DNA of 51,794 bases from Desemzia incerta (GTDB lineage: Bacteria; Bacillota; Bacilli; Lactobacillales; Carnobacteriaceae): contig NZ_FOXW01000002.1 in NCBI RefSeq assembly GCF_900115825.1, positions 1 to 51,794 on the forward strand, in the 5' to 3' direction. The notes beneath the pieces are model-generated. The model made no database searches. It saw nothing but the letters and a program-made list of their open reading frames with translations, and was not told the DNA's origin. Each line of letters begins with the position of its first letter. The stretch's first letter is position 1. Below, one piece after another: positions 26,995 through 35,454 of the stretch. The translations under genes were made by a program, and so were the position numbers.

Positions 26995-28272
26995 TTGACG
27001 AATAAACCACTGGCCTTTAGAATGCGTCCTACTCATATTGATGAGATTGTCGGACAAAGTCATTTAGTAGGCGAAGGAAAAATCATTAAACGAATGGTAG
27101 ATGCCAGAATGTTGTCTTCCATGATTTTATACGGGCCGCCTGGAATTGGTAAAACCAGTATTGCCAGTGCCATAGCGGGATCCACTAAATATGCTTTTCG
27201 CATGTTGAACGCTGCTACAGATTCAAAAAAAGACCTGCAAATCGTTGCAGAAGAAGCTAAAATGAGCGGCTCAGTAATTTTAATGCTGGATGAAGTACAC
27301 CGCTTGGATAAACCAAAACAAGATTTTTTACTTCCTCATTTAGAAAATGGACGAATCATTTTGATTGGAGCGACAACGGAAAATCCGTATATTGCCATCA
27401 ACCCCGCGGTAAGAAGTCGAGCACAAATTTTCGAATTGAAACCTCTCTCCATTGAAGAAATCAAAATGGCCATGGAACGTGCACTAAAAGATGCCAGCAA
27501 TGGTCTAGGAGAATATCAAGTGGACATTGACGAACCAGCTCTATTGCATTTTGCTCGAGCAACGAACGGTGATCTAAGAAGCGCTCTGAACAGTTTAGAG
27601 TTAGCGGTTAAATCAACGCGACCTGATTCTGAAGGTGTGATTCATATCCCTCTTGAAGTCTCCGAGGAATGCGTACAAAGGAAAGCATTGACACATGACA
27701 AAGATGGAGATGCTCATTATGACGTGATCTCAGCGTTGCAAAAATCGGTTCGAGGAAGTGACGTCAATGCAGCATTGCATTATTTAGGACGTTTGATCGA
27801 AGCTGGAGACTTGCCGATTATAGCCAGACGGTTAATGGTGATTGCCTATGAAGACATTGGATTAGCGAATCCAGGAGCCTGTTCCAGAACAGTCACAGCG
27901 ATTCAAGCTGCAGAACGCATTGGTTTTCCAGAAGCTAGAATACCTTTAGCCAACATCGTAATCGATTTGTGCTTATCCCCTAAATCGAATTCTAGCATTT
28001 CAGCTATTGATGCTGCTATAAACGATATACGTAATGGAAAAAGCGGTGATGTGCCCGATCACTTGAAAGATTCTCATTACAGCGGAGCCAGCAAGTTAGG
28101 ACGAGGTGTAGATTACAAGTATCCGCACAGTTATCCTGGTGCTTGGGTAGATCAGCAATACTTGCCTGATAAACTCAAAAACGCACGTTACTTCGATCCG
28201 AACCATACCGGAAAATATGAAGATGTTTTGGCTGCTCAATACGATGCTATAAATAAGAAAAAGAAAAAATAG
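26995..28272 (+). CDS. rarA: Replication-associated recombination protein RarA (MgsA)
   Basis: RarA is an AAA+ ATPase of the clamp-loader type that acts at stalled replication forks. The 425-residue protein shows RMRPTHIDEIVGQSHLVG, Walker A YGPPGIGKTS (about 47-56), Walker B ILMLDEVHR, sensor 1 GATTENP, and the C-terminal RarA/WRNIP1 tetramerisation domain (YSGASKLGRGVDYKYPHSYP). The start is TTG at 26995, with GAGGAG ten bases upstream; the frame offers no ATG in the right place. The gene is followed by the 6S RNA gene on the same strand. Confidence 0.95.
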   Translation: MTNKPLAFRMRPTHIDEIVGQSHLVGEGKIIKRMVDARMLSSMILYGPPGIGKTSIASAIAGSTKYAFRMLNAATDSKKDLQIVAEEAKMSGSVILMLDEVHRLDKPKQDFLLPHLENGRIILIGATTENPYIAINPAVRSRAQIFELKPLSIEEIKMAMERALKDASNGLGEYQVDIDEPALLHFARATNGDLRSALNSLELAVKSTRPDSEGVIHIPLEVSEECVQRKALTHDKDGDAHYDVISALQKSVRGSDVNAALHYLGRLIEAGDLPIIARRLMVIAYEDIGLANPGACSRTVTAIQAAERIGFPEARIPLANIVIDLCLSPKSNSSISAIDAAINDIRNGKSGDVPDHLKDSHYSGASKLGRGVDYKYPHSYPGAWVDQQYLPDKLKNARYFDPNHTGKYEDVLAAQYDAINKKKKK

Positions 28273-28331
28273 CGTAAACGCTCTCTTTATTATCTGTACA
28301 ACGTTTCTCTTCAAAGCGTGAGCATATTTGA

Positions 28332-28360
28332 TTGACAATTAAAGAACCCCATGCTACTAT
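28332..28360 (+). promoter_or_regulatory. Promoter of 6S RNA
   Basis: TTGACA (28332-28337) and TACTAT (28355-28360) are 17 bases apart, placing the start near 28368. Confidence 0.8.
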
Positions 28361-28367
28361 AAGGATA

Positions 28368-28558
28368 AGAATTCTGAGGTATGCGCGATGTCCTAAAATG
28401 TGTTGACCGAACATTTTTAATAAAACATTGGGATCCAAACTGAATCAAACGGATAACAAGCCTTTTCACTTGGAAGTTAGATGCTTGACAGTGGAGCCCA
28501 CCTGCTAGATTGCGGGTTCAATACTACTTGGACGCATAAACGGTACCATCGGAATTTT
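28368..28558 (+). ncRNA. ssrS: 6S RNA (SsrS)
   Basis: 6S RNA mimics an open promoter and sequesters sigma-A RNA polymerase in stationary phase. Seen: the closing stem AATTCTGA (28370-28377) with TCGGAATT (28549-28556), a central asymmetrical bulge region flanked by long imperfect stems, and the typical ends (start ATTCTGAGGT, end near CGGTACCATCGGAATTT). It has its own promoter and a strong terminator, no reading frame, and the length of about 190 nt normal for Firmicutes. Its position behind rarA agrees with what I recall of other Lactobacillales. Confidence 0.85.
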
Positions 28559-28575
28559 ACATACAATTTCAATTT

Positions 28576-28606
28576 AAAAAGCCATCCTTTTTGGGATGGC
28601 TTTTTT
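28576..28606 (+). terminator. Terminator of 6S RNA
   Basis: AAAAAGCCATCC and GGATGGCTTTTT form a tight stem followed by T residues. Confidence 0.9.
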
Positions 28607-28619
28607 TATGGTGTATAAT
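28591..28619 (+). promoter_or_regulatory. Promoter of the small membrane-protein gene
   Basis: TTGGGA (28591-28596) and a perfect TATAAT (28614-28619) are 17 bases apart. The -35 box lies within the 6S terminator, so the two elements overlap. Confidence 0.65.
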
Positions 28620-28656
28620 AAGGATAGTAAATGAGTCATTATTAGGAGGAATTTAT

Positions 28657-28938
28657 ATGTTATTATCTATTTTGTTTGTTATCTTTGCGGTTCTATTGCT
28701 TTATACAGCTTATTTTTTCTTGACTATGAAAGCTCAGGTTTTTCTCTATTATAAGAGCAGTGACGCCAGCGAAAAAACGAAGCCGATTTTTATGGGTTTT
28801 GGGATTGGTTTTCTATTGTGCGGGCTATTTTCCCTCTATCTCGCTTTCTTCTATACGATCATCCAAGCATTTGTCTTTTTAGGTATTGTGATGGTTCTTA
28901 TTCTTTCTTTCTTGATTTATTTGAACAAAAGTATGTAA
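28657..28938 (+). CDS. Small integral membrane protein of unknown function
   Basis: A 93-residue protein with three predicted membrane helices (LLSILFVIFAVLLLYTAYFF, a central IFMGFGIGFLLCGLFSLYLA, and a C-terminal FVFLGIVMVLILSFLIYL), separated by one short charged loop (YKSSDASEKTK). The start ATG 28657 is chosen for its strong AGGAGG six to seven bases upstream. An upstream extension of 22 codons would run into the promoter. No family is recognised. Confidence 0.75.
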   Translation: MLLSILFVIFAVLLLYTAYFFLTMKAQVFLYYKSSDASEKTKPIFMGFGIGFLLCGLFSLYLAFFYTIIQAFVFLGIVMVLILSFLIYLNKSM

Positions 28939-29055
28939 CGAAGAATTCAAGTCAATGCACTTTTCATGAAAGCGATATCGTTTCTCTATGAAAATAAAAA
29001 AATATGCGTTACAATAGAAGTAGGTAAAGGATAGATAAAGAATGGAGTGGTAGGT

Positions 29056-29517
29056 ATGTTGCAAGAATATAATCGTATTTTGGTCGCTATAGATGGTTCT
29101 AAAGAAGCAGAATCAGCTTTTAAAAAGGCTGTTCAAGTAGCTGTACGTAATAAGGCCTCATTATTGATTGCCAATGTTATTGATACAAAGGCTTTCCAAA
29201 GCATTTCCACTTTTGATGGGTCAATGGCTGATAAAGCTAGTCTGCAAGCTAGAAATACGCTAGAAGAATATGTTCGATATGCTAAAAACCACCGTGTCGA
29301 GGACGTTAGTTACGTCATTGAATACGGTTCTCCAAAAGTTCTGATCTCAAAACAAATTCCTGAAGAACATAATGTTCATTTGATTATGTTGGGGGCAACT
29401 GGTTTAAGCGCAGTAGAAAGAATTTTTATCGGTTCTGTTTCTGAATACGTTATCCGACATGCTGCTTGTGACGTATTGATTGTTCGTACAGACTTAGAAA
29501 ACAAACCGACAGATTGA
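29056..29517 (+). CDS. Universal stress protein, UspA family
   Basis: A 153-residue cytoplasmic protein with the Usp fold: NRILVAIDGSKEAESAFKKA at the N-terminus and the ATP-binding motif GATGLSAVERIFIGSVSEYV near the end (G-2x-G-9x-G-S/T type). Members bind ATP and help survival under stress by mechanisms that are poorly known. The ATG 29056 is preferred over a GTG nine bases upstream because GGAG then lies eight bases away. A TACAAT -10-like sequence lies at 29010-29015. It is convergent with ackA. Confidence 0.9.
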   Translation: MLQEYNRILVAIDGSKEAESAFKKAVQVAVRNKASLLIANVIDTKAFQSISTFDGSMADKASLQARNTLEEYVRYAKNHRVEDVSYVIEYGSPKVLISKQIPEEHNVHLIMLGATGLSAVERIFIGSVSEYVIRHAACDVLIVRTDLENKPTD

Positions 29518-29527
29518 TTATATTAGT

Positions 29528-29574
29528 AAAAAAGGAAGCCGCAATCATTTAAAATGATTGCGGCTTCCTTTTTT
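29528..29574. terminator. Strong bidirectional terminator between usp and ackA
   Basis: A perfect stem of over 20 bp (GGAAGCCGCAATCATTT with AAATGATTGCGGCTTCC, extended by A/T runs) serves both convergent genes. Confidence 0.95.
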
Positions 29575-29593
29575 ACTGAGTCGATTTAAAAAA

Positions 29594-30784
29594 TTATTTT
29601 TTTAGACGTTCCACGTCACGAGCGATCATGACTTCTTCATCTGTAGGGATCAATAAGACTTTAACTTTTGAGTCATCTGTAGAGATAATGCGTTCTTCAC
29701 CACGAACAGCGTTTTTCTCTTTATCGATTTCAGCACCAAACCAGTTGATACCATCAATAAGGATTTCACGAGTTTCAGCAGAGTTTTCACCGATACCTGC
29801 TGTAAAGACAATCGCGTCTACACCATTCATCAAAGCAACATATTGACCAATGTATTTTTGAACACGGTTATAGAAAATATCTAGAGATAATTGTGCTCTT
29901 TCATTTCCTTCAGCTGCCGCATCTTCAACATCACGCATATCACTTGAAACGCCTGATAATCCAAGTAATCCAGATTTTTTATTGAAGACATTAATCATTT
30001 CATTGATGTCAGTAATGCCTTCTTTTTCCATCAAGTATGGAATGATAGAAGCATCGATATCACCTGTACGAGTTCCCATAGTAATACCTGCTAAAGGAGT
30101 GAATCCCATGGATGTATCAATCGATTTTCCGCCTTGAACAGCTGTAATAGACCCACCGTTACCTAAATGGCAAGTGATCAATTTTAAATCTTCTAACGGA
30201 CGATCAAGCATTTCTGCTGCACGTTCTGATACATATTGATGAGAAGTTCCATGTGCTCCGTATTTACGAGCCGCATGTTTTTCATAATATTCCATTGGAA
30301 TACTGTACAAGTAGTTTACAGCTGGCATATTTGCGTGGAATGACGTATCAAATACAGCTACACTCGTAATGTTAGGCAACAATTTTTTGAATGCTTTAAT
30401 ACCAGTAGCATTAGCTGGGTTGTGTAATGGAGCTAAATCAGCTAAACGCTCGATCTTTGCCAATACATCGTTATCGATCAAAGCAGACTCTTTAAAGTCT
30501 TCTCCTCCGGCAACTACACGGTGTCCCACGCCTTCGATTTCTTCGTAGTTTTCGATGACATTTAATTCAATCAATTTATCTAAAACTTTTTGGATAGCAA
30601 TTTCGTGGTTTTCAATATCTTCTACAATATTGTATTTTTCACCGTTATATTTTGTAGTGAAGATAGAATCTTTCAAACCAATTCTTTCGATGATTCCCGA
30701 TGAAATAACTTGCTCTTCAGGCATTTCAAATAAAGTAAATTTTAAACTTGAACTACCAGCATTGATTGCAATTGTTTTTGACAT
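29594..30784 (-). CDS. ackA: Acetate kinase
   Basis: AckA interconverts acetyl-phosphate plus ADP with acetate plus ATP and so collects the product of pyruvate oxidase or phosphotransacetylase. The 396-residue protein has the family signatures [16 protein letters not shown] at the N-terminus, [33 protein letters not shown], and [11 protein letters not shown] near the C-terminus. It is separated from the upstream methyltransferase gene by 21 bases, the same order (ytxK-ackA) as in Bacillus, and is probably transcribed from the promoter at 31,894. Confidence 0.96.
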   Translation of the reverse strand: MSKTIAINAGSSSLKFTLFEMPEEQVISSGIIERIGLKDSIFTTKYNGEKYNIVEDIENHEIAIQKVLDKLIELNVIENYEEIEGVGHRVVAGGEDFKESALIDNDVLAKIERLADLAPLHNPANATGIKAFKKLLPNITSVAVFDTSFHANMPAVNYLYSIPMEYYEKHAARKYGAHGTSHQYVSERAAEMLDRPLEDLKLITCHLGNGGSITAVQGGKSIDTSMGFTPLAGITMGTRTGDIDASIIPYLMEKEGITDINEMINVFNKKSGLLGLSGVSSDMRDVEDAAAEGNERAQLSLDIFYNRVQKYIGQYVALMNGVDAIVFTAGIGENSAETREILIDGINWFGAEIDKEKNAVRGEERIISTDDSKVKVLLIPTDEEVMIARDVERLKK

Positions 30785-30805
30785 GTGTCTTCCCCTTTTC
30801 TTCTC

Positions 30806-31813
30806 TTACAGATTTTCTTTCTTCCAAGTATCCACTTCCTCCATAAATTTTAACATGGATTGGTGGTTTTTCAAATCAGGAATGTTTCCTAACAATACTT
30901 GTTTAGCTTGTGCCGCTTTGTCCCCTTTTTTCTGAAGAATCAAAATAGACTTTTGAGACGGTTCATTTGCGAAGAGTTCTTTCGGCAAATGCAGCATCCC
31001 TTGTAAAAATCCGTATTCTTGAATAGCTTTCATCAATGAAGCCGCTTCAGAAGTTTCAAACAACAGTTTAGGTACTAAAAATAAACCAAAAGCATTTGGT
31101 TTTAGATACTTCAGACTTTGTTCGATCAATAAATGATGAGCGTAAGAATGTCCTTCTTTTGCTGCAGATGTATACACTTTTGCTCTTTCATCCACTGGAT
31201 AATAGCCAATGGGCAAATCGCTAACCACTAAATCAACTGGATCAACTAATAAGTCTTGAAGAGCATCTTGATACGTCAACTTCACATTTTGTCTTTGAAG
31301 TCTAGTCGTCATAGCTGCTAAATCAATAAGCAAGTCATCGTTTTCGATTCCTTCTGCTTCCACTTCTACTTTAGCCGTCGTCAAAGCATTATAAACAGTC
31401 GACAACAAATTGCCCGTTCCTACAGCAGGGTCAAGAATCCGCATATTGTCCAGTGAAGAATCACGCAGTTTTTCGATAAAGTACACAAACATAAAACCAA
31501 TGGCATCAGGTGTCATTTGATGATTCGGTTGTACTTTATCTTCTTTCAAACCTTTCAAGATAGACAATTGCAAAGCCTTTCGAATATCTTCAGGTTCCAT
31601 AGCAGCAGTATCGATACTTTGGTAAGTCTTCATTAACTGATCAGTCGTTGCTGGATCCAAACTATTTTTTAATTCGTCTGGGATGCTTTTTTCAATCAGG
31701 TTGCTGCCCGTTTCAGTCAAAGCTTCTAAATATGAAAAGTCAATTTCATTTCTTAACAATTGGACTGTATTATCTAACGGATTAAAAAGTGCTTCAATGT
31801 CTTTTTGAGACAA
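30806..31813 (-). CDS. YtxK-like class I SAM-dependent methyltransferase
   Basis: A 335-residue protein related to N6-adenine DNA methyltransferases: a helical N-terminal domain, SAM motif I LDPAVGTGNLLSTV (about 127-140), and in place of the catalytic (N/D)PP(Y/F) the sequence SDLPIGYY, which is characteristic of the YtxK group. The substrate is unknown. The conserved pairing with ackA in Firmicutes is noteworthy but unexplained. The start is TTG at 31813 with GAGAGG five bases upstream. Confidence 0.85.
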   Translation of the reverse strand: MSQKDIEALFNPLDNTVQLLRNEIDFSYLEALTETGSNLIEKSIPDELKNSLDPATTDQLMKTYQSIDTAAMEPEDIRKALQLSILKGLKEDKVQPNHQMTPDAIGFMFVYFIEKLRDSSLDNMRILDPAVGTGNLLSTVYNALTTAKVEVEAEGIENDDLLIDLAAMTTRLQRQNVKLTYQDALQDLLVDPVDLVVSDLPIGYYPVDERAKVYTSAAKEGHSYAHHLLIEQSLKYLKPNAFGLFLVPKLLFETSEAASLMKAIQEYGFLQGMLHLPKELFANEPSQKSILILQKKGDKAAQAKQVLLGNIPDLKNHQSMLKFMEEVDTWKKENL

Positions 31814-31893
31814 TCAAATCAACCTCTCTTCCTCATAACGATCATTTAATTGGGATAACATCATTTTTGATAAAAGTGCAAAGCTACTTTACC

Positions 31894-31922
31894 ATCTTAT
31901 CGAATCTATTGTGTATGCACAA
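31894..31922 (-). promoter_or_regulatory. Promoter of the ytxK-like/ackA operon
   Basis: TTGTGC (31917-31922) and TAAGAT (31894-31899) are 17 bases apart on the minus strand. Nothing else is seen in the 290-base intergenic region apart from the rpmA terminator. Confidence 0.55.
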
Positions 31923-32066
31923 GATACAAAATGATTTATTGGTTTTTCTAGGGCTTAATAATAATTAATCATTCATTAAGTTCATCTTATCCTTTTACCT
32001 ATAGGTTCTCATAAGAGAAACTGGTAAACCGATTAACCTGTTTGCTTTAAAAATAACTAAAAAATA

Positions 32067-32096
32067 GGGGAGTGAACAATTGTCCACTCCCTTTTC
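32067..32096. terminator. Terminator of the rplU-prp-rpmA operon
   Basis: GGGAGTG (32068-32074) and CACTCCC (32085-32091) form a stem followed on the minus strand by a T-run. Confidence 0.75.
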
Positions 32097-32104
32097 TATT
32101 TCTA

Positions 32105-32389
32105 TTATTGAGCTGCTGGGTATACAGAAACTTGTTTTTTGTCGCGGCCTTTACGTTCGAAACGTACAACGCCATCTACTTTAGCAAACAAAGTGTCATC
32201 TCCGCCGATACCTACGTTAACTCCTGGGTAAATTTTAGTACCACGTTGACGGTATAAAATTGATCCACCTGAAACAGTTTGACCATCAGCACGTTTAGCG
32301 CCTAAACGTTTTGATTGTGAGTCACGACCGTTAGAAGTAGAACCGCCCCCTTTTTTATGAGCGAAAAGTTGTAGATTCATTTTCAACAT
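32105..32389 (-). CDS. rpmA: 50S ribosomal protein L27 with Prp-cleaved leader
   Basis: A 94-residue protein of the large subunit whose N-terminus reaches the peptidyl-transferase centre. It begins [16 protein letters not shown]: the NLQLFA segment is the known N-terminal extension of Firmicutes L27 removed by the protease Prp before HKKG. GGAGGTG lies eight bases before the ATG. It is the last gene of rplU-prp-rpmA. Confidence 0.97.
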   Translation of the reverse strand: MLKMNLQLFAHKKGGGSTSNGRDSQSKRLGAKRADGQTVSGGSILYRQRGTKIYPGVNVGIGGDDTLFAKVDGVVRFERKGRDKKQVSVYPAAQ

Positions 32390-32410
32390 TTGGAATGCAC
32401 CTCCATTTTT

Positions 32411-32749
32411 TTATTTGATGTTTAATTGAACATATTCAGAATATTGTTCTACTATTCCTGTTAAAGAAATAAGTAGGCTCTCAAGTAAAACTTGAGCTGT
32501 TTTCATCTGCTCTTCAGTTAAGTCTTTAACCAGTTCTACATATAAGTAGCCGCCTTCAGCTTCATCGTTTTGTTCGATGATAGGAGTAACTCCAGTTAAA
32601 GCCGTCAAACTATTTGCAGTTCCGATCGTTAAAGCCGAAACAGCTGCACAGACGATGTCGCTGCCATAGGGTCCTGACTCGGCATGTCCCGTCACTTCGA
32701 AAGAAACAATGTTTCCTCTGTCGTTTCGTTTAATAAATGCTTGAATCAA
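32411..32749 (-). CDS. prp: Ribosomal-processing cysteine protease Prp
   Basis: Prp (YsxB) removes the N-terminal extension of L27. The 112-residue protein has the catalytic pair in GHAESGPYGSDIVCAAVSAL (His and Cys). It is encoded between rplU and rpmA as in other Firmicutes. The start is TTG at 32749, supported by AGAGGTG seven bases upstream. Confidence 0.95.
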   Translation of the reverse strand: MIQAFIKRNDRGNIVSFEVTGHAESGPYGSDIVCAAVSALTIGTANSLTALTGVTPIIEQNDEAEGGYLYVELVKDLTEEQMKTAQVLLESLLISLTGIVEQYSEYVQLNIK

Positions 32750-32766
32750 TTGGAAACACCTCTTTA

Positions 32767-33075
32767 TTATGCGTTGATAGCATTGATGACAACTTTTGTA
32801 TATGGTTGACGGTGACCTTTTTTGTTGTGGCTGTGTTTTTTAGGTCTGTATTTGAAAGTAGTTACTTTCTTTTGTTTACCATGTTTAGCTACAGTTCCTT
32901 CAACAGTTGCTCCTTCGATGAATGGAGCTCCCACTTTAGTGTCATCTCCACCAACTAAGATTACTTCGTTAAAGTTAACTGTTTCACCAGCTTCAACGTT
33001 TAATTTTTCGATGTAGATTTCTTGTCCAACTTCAACTTTAAGTTGTTTTCCACCTGTTTTGATAATTGCGTACAT
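32767..33075 (-). CDS. rplU: 50S ribosomal protein L21
   Basis: A 102-residue protein that binds 23S rRNA. It starts [18 protein letters not shown] and ends with the basic [15 protein letters not shown] segment. The start ATG 33075 follows AGGAGGTG; the frame is open 13 codons further but those fall in the leader. It is the first gene of the rplU-prp-rpmA operon. Confidence 0.97.
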   Translation of the reverse strand: MYAIIKTGGKQLKVEVGQEIYIEKLNVEAGETVNFNEVILVGGDDTKVGAPFIEGATVEGTVAKHGKQKKVTTFKYRPKKHSHNKKGHRQPYTKVVINAINA

Positions 33076-33187
33076 ATATTCGCACCTCCTTATTAGACTT
33101 AGACTCGCCGTCATGAGTGCCGTAATGGACTTGATAACTCAATTCCGCGCGGTTGTAGTTGTGGTGCTGCACATTTACAACATTAAC
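33076..33187 (-). promoter_or_regulatory. L21 leader (autoregulatory RNA element)
   Basis: The 110-nt leader contains GTGCAGCACCACAACTACAA followed by CGCGCGG and a G/C-rich stem with ATTACGGCACTC, the pattern I associate with the ribosomal L21 leader of low-GC Gram-positives, thought to bind L21 and reduce operon expression. Recognition is by memory of the family. Confidence 0.6.
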
Positions 33188-33216
33188 ATCTTACCAAATA
33201 TAAAAGAAGCCGTCAA
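33188..33216 (-). promoter_or_regulatory. Promoter of rplU
   Basis: TTGACG (33211-33216) and TAAGAT (33188-33193) are 17 bases apart. The -35 box is part of the terminator stem of the upstream transporter operon. Confidence 0.7.
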
Positions 33217-33244
33217 TGTATTTTTCTCATTGACGGCTTCTTTT
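33202..33244. terminator. Terminator of the amino-acid ABC transporter operon
   Basis: AAAAGAAGCCGTCAATG (33202-33218) and CATTGACGGCTTCTTTT (33228-33244) form a perfect 17-bp stem. Confidence 0.92.
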
Positions 33245-33254
33245 ATTCGATCTT

Positions 33255-33932
33255 TTAGGCAATAAATAAATCAGACGACACTGAACGAGTACCATATTGT
33301 TCTGCAAAGTCGATATCGTGTGTAACGATCAAGATGCCGGTCCCATCAGAGGCTATTTCTTGGATCATTTTGCCGATACCGTTAGCTGTGTCTCTGTCTA
33401 AAGCAGAGGTTGGTTCATCAAAACATAAAATTTTTGGATTCAGCATCATTGCACGAGCGATTGCTGCACGCTGCTGTTGGCCACCAGATAAAGTTCCTGG
33501 ATAAACATCTCTTTTATCCAAGATGCCCATCTGCTGCAATAAGCTTTCAGCCTTTTGAACGGCTTCTTCTTTAGTCATCAGCTTTTGTGCTAATGGTGCT
33601 TCTAAACAATTTTCTATGACCGTTAAATTAGGAAACAATTGGTAATCTTGAAAGACCATCCCAATTTGATTGCCATATGTTTTTTGTTCTTTTTTTGAAA
33701 CATAGTCCGCTTTTCCTTCAGCATTTTCTTTGCACAAGAAAGTATCGTCGATCACTATTGTTCCATTGTCTGCTTTTTCTAATTGGTTCAATAATCGCAT
33801 CAATGTTGTTTTTCCTGTACCGGATCTCCCCACAAGAGTAACGATTTCTCCAGCATCGATTGTAAAATCAAATTTCTTGATCACATCGATCCCATTGAAT
33901 TGTTTAGTGATGTTTGTTGCTTTCAACCCCAT
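33255..33932 (-). CDS. Amino-acid ABC transporter ATPase (GlnQ/HisP type)
   Basis: A 225-residue ATPase that powers uptake by the permease encoded just upstream. Walker A VGRSGTGKTTLM (about 35-46), Q-loop FQDYQLFPNLTV, signature LSGGQQQRAAIARAM, and Walker B KILCFDEPTSALD with the H-loop THD are all present. AAGGAGAAG precedes the ATG. It is the last gene of the T-box-controlled operon. Confidence 0.93.
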   Translation of the reverse strand: MGLKATNITKQFNGIDVIKKFDFTIDAGEIVTLVGRSGTGKTTLMRLLNQLEKADNGTIVIDDTFLCKENAEGKADYVSKKEQKTYGNQIGMVFQDYQLFPNLTVIENCLEAPLAQKLMTKEEAVQKAESLLQQMGILDKRDVYPGTLSGGQQQRAAIARAMMLNPKILCFDEPTSALDRDTANGIGKMIQEIASDGTGILIVTHDIDFAEQYGTRSVSSDLFIA

Positions 33933-33946
33933 TTGAATCTTCTCCT

Positions 33947-34582
33947 TTAGTAATTCGATTTCTTCTCAATTGCGTTTAAGGCTAATGTGACTAAGCCAGT
34001 GATGATCAAGTAAATGATTCCTACAGCTGCATAAGGCACCAAGGATGCATACGTATTAGCTGCAATTTGACCTGCTCGCAACAACTCTCCCAGCCCTAAA
34101 ATGTAAATCAAAGAAGTATCTTTTACTAAAGAAATCACTTCGTTTCCAACTGACGGCAACACTACACGCATGACTTGTGGAATAATAATTTTGATAAATC
34201 CTCTGACACGCCCGATCCCCAACACTTTGATCGCTTCAAACTGACCATTGGGGACAGATAAAATCCCTCCACGGAAAATTTCGGCATAATATGCTGTGTA
34301 GTTGATAATAAACGTAAATACAGCTGCTGCAAATCGATCAAACGTGATTCCTACAAGAGGCAATCCGAAAAAGACTACCATAAGCTGAAGCAGTAAAGGC
34401 GTTCCTCTCATCACATAAATATAAACTTGAATGATCCATGTGATCCATTTAGGTGCATACACTCTTACACAAGCTACTAAAAAACCGAATGGAATGGTTA
34501 CCACTACTATAATAAAAAATAACCCTAACGTTGTCTGCAGCCCATTTATTAAACTAGGCATGATCTCAGTAATCAAATTCAT
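33947..34582 (-). CDS. Amino-acid ABC transporter permease (polar amino-acid type)
   Basis: A 211-residue permease of the HisM/GlnP family with about five membrane helices and the EAA loop FRGGILSVPNGQFEAIKVLG that contacts the ATPase. Only one permease gene is present, so the channel is probably a homodimer. It lies 14 bases from the ATPase gene and 35 from the second binding protein. Confidence 0.92.
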   Translation of the reverse strand: MNLITEIMPSLINGLQTTLGLFFIIVVVTIPFGFLVACVRVYAPKWITWIIQVYIYVMRGTPLLLQLMVVFFGLPLVGITFDRFAAAVFTFIINYTAYYAEIFRGGILSVPNGQFEAIKVLGIGRVRGFIKIIIPQVMRVVLPSVGNEVISLVKDTSLIYILGLGELLRAGQIAANTYASLVPYAAVGIIYLIITGLVTLALNAIEKKSNY

Positions 34583-34617
34583 TTTTCTACACTCATCCTT
34601 TGCTTCGTTGCTTCATT

Positions 34618-35418
34618 TTATTCCGCGATCCATTTATCTTTTATTTCGGCTAAAGTACCATCTTTTTCCATATCCGCTAACACGTCATCCAGTTTTTCTA
34701 AAAATACCGTATCGGATTTTCTAACTCCTACCGCTGTATTCTCTTCAGCAAATCTTTCTTCCAATACTCGGTACTTTTCGATCCCTTTTTGTTTCATATA
34801 ATACCGTGCGTACAATTCGCTAACTGCAGCAGCATCACTTCTGCCGCTTTCTAAATCGTTGAATACATCATTATAAGACGGATATTGTATCACATCTTGC
34901 CCTTCAAATATTTCTACAATGCCACTTTCGTGATTTTTCAACAAATCTACCGTACTGGATGACTGTTGAGAAGCTACTACTTTCCCTTCTAAATCTTCCC
35001 AATTGTTTATCGGACTGTCCGCCATCACAACAAAGATTTGTCCACCGGAAAGATACGGTGTCGTAAAATCAACTTTTTCTTTCCGTTCTTTCGTAACAGA
35101 ATACCCGTTCCAGATCACATCAATGTTTCCTGAGTTGAGTTCGGTCTCTTTCATTGCCCAATCGATGGGTTGAAACGCTACTTCCATTCCTAAACGGTCA
35201 GCTGCTTCAGTTGCCAAATCTATATCCAATCCTACCAAGTTCCCTTCATTATCTCGGAATCCCATAGGTACAAACGTATCATCTAAACCAACAACAAACG
35301 TCTCTCCAGGTTCTCCAGTAAAAGAAGCTTTATCTTCCGCCGAAGTTTCTTCTTTACCACAAGCTAGTAAAACAAATGAAAATGCTGCTATGAGAGTGAT
35401 CAAGTTTATCTTTTTCAT
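34618..35418 (-). CDS. Amino-acid-binding lipoprotein, second copy
   Basis: A 266-residue extracytoplasmic solute-binding protein (SBP family 3). The signal peptide ends in the lipobox LLACG. The mature part shows the family core FVVGLDDTFVPMGFRDNEGN, then GLDIDLATEAADRLG, and NIDVIWNGYSVTKERKEKVD. It is clearly a duplicate of the next upstream gene (long identical stretches around MGFRD and DWA-KETEL), so two binding proteins share one permease. Confidence 0.92.
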   Translation of the reverse strand: MKKINLITLIAAFSFVLLACGKEETSAEDKASFTGEPGETFVVGLDDTFVPMGFRDNEGNLVGLDIDLATEAADRLGMEVAFQPIDWAMKETELNSGNIDVIWNGYSVTKERKEKVDFTTPYLSGGQIFVVMADSPINNWEDLEGKVVASQQSSSTVDLLKNHESGIVEIFEGQDVIQYPSYNDVFNDLESGRSDAAAVSELYARYYMKQKGIEKYRVLEERFAEENTAVGVRKSDTVFLEKLDDVLADMEKDGTLAEIKDKWIAE

Positions 35419-35454
35419 ATTCTATCAGTCCTTTTCAATAATATAGAAAATAGA

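Noticed and set aside
28096-28438. Minus-strand open frames over the rarA end and 6S RNA
   Set aside because: They run through the 6S RNA and its promoter and have no ribosome site.
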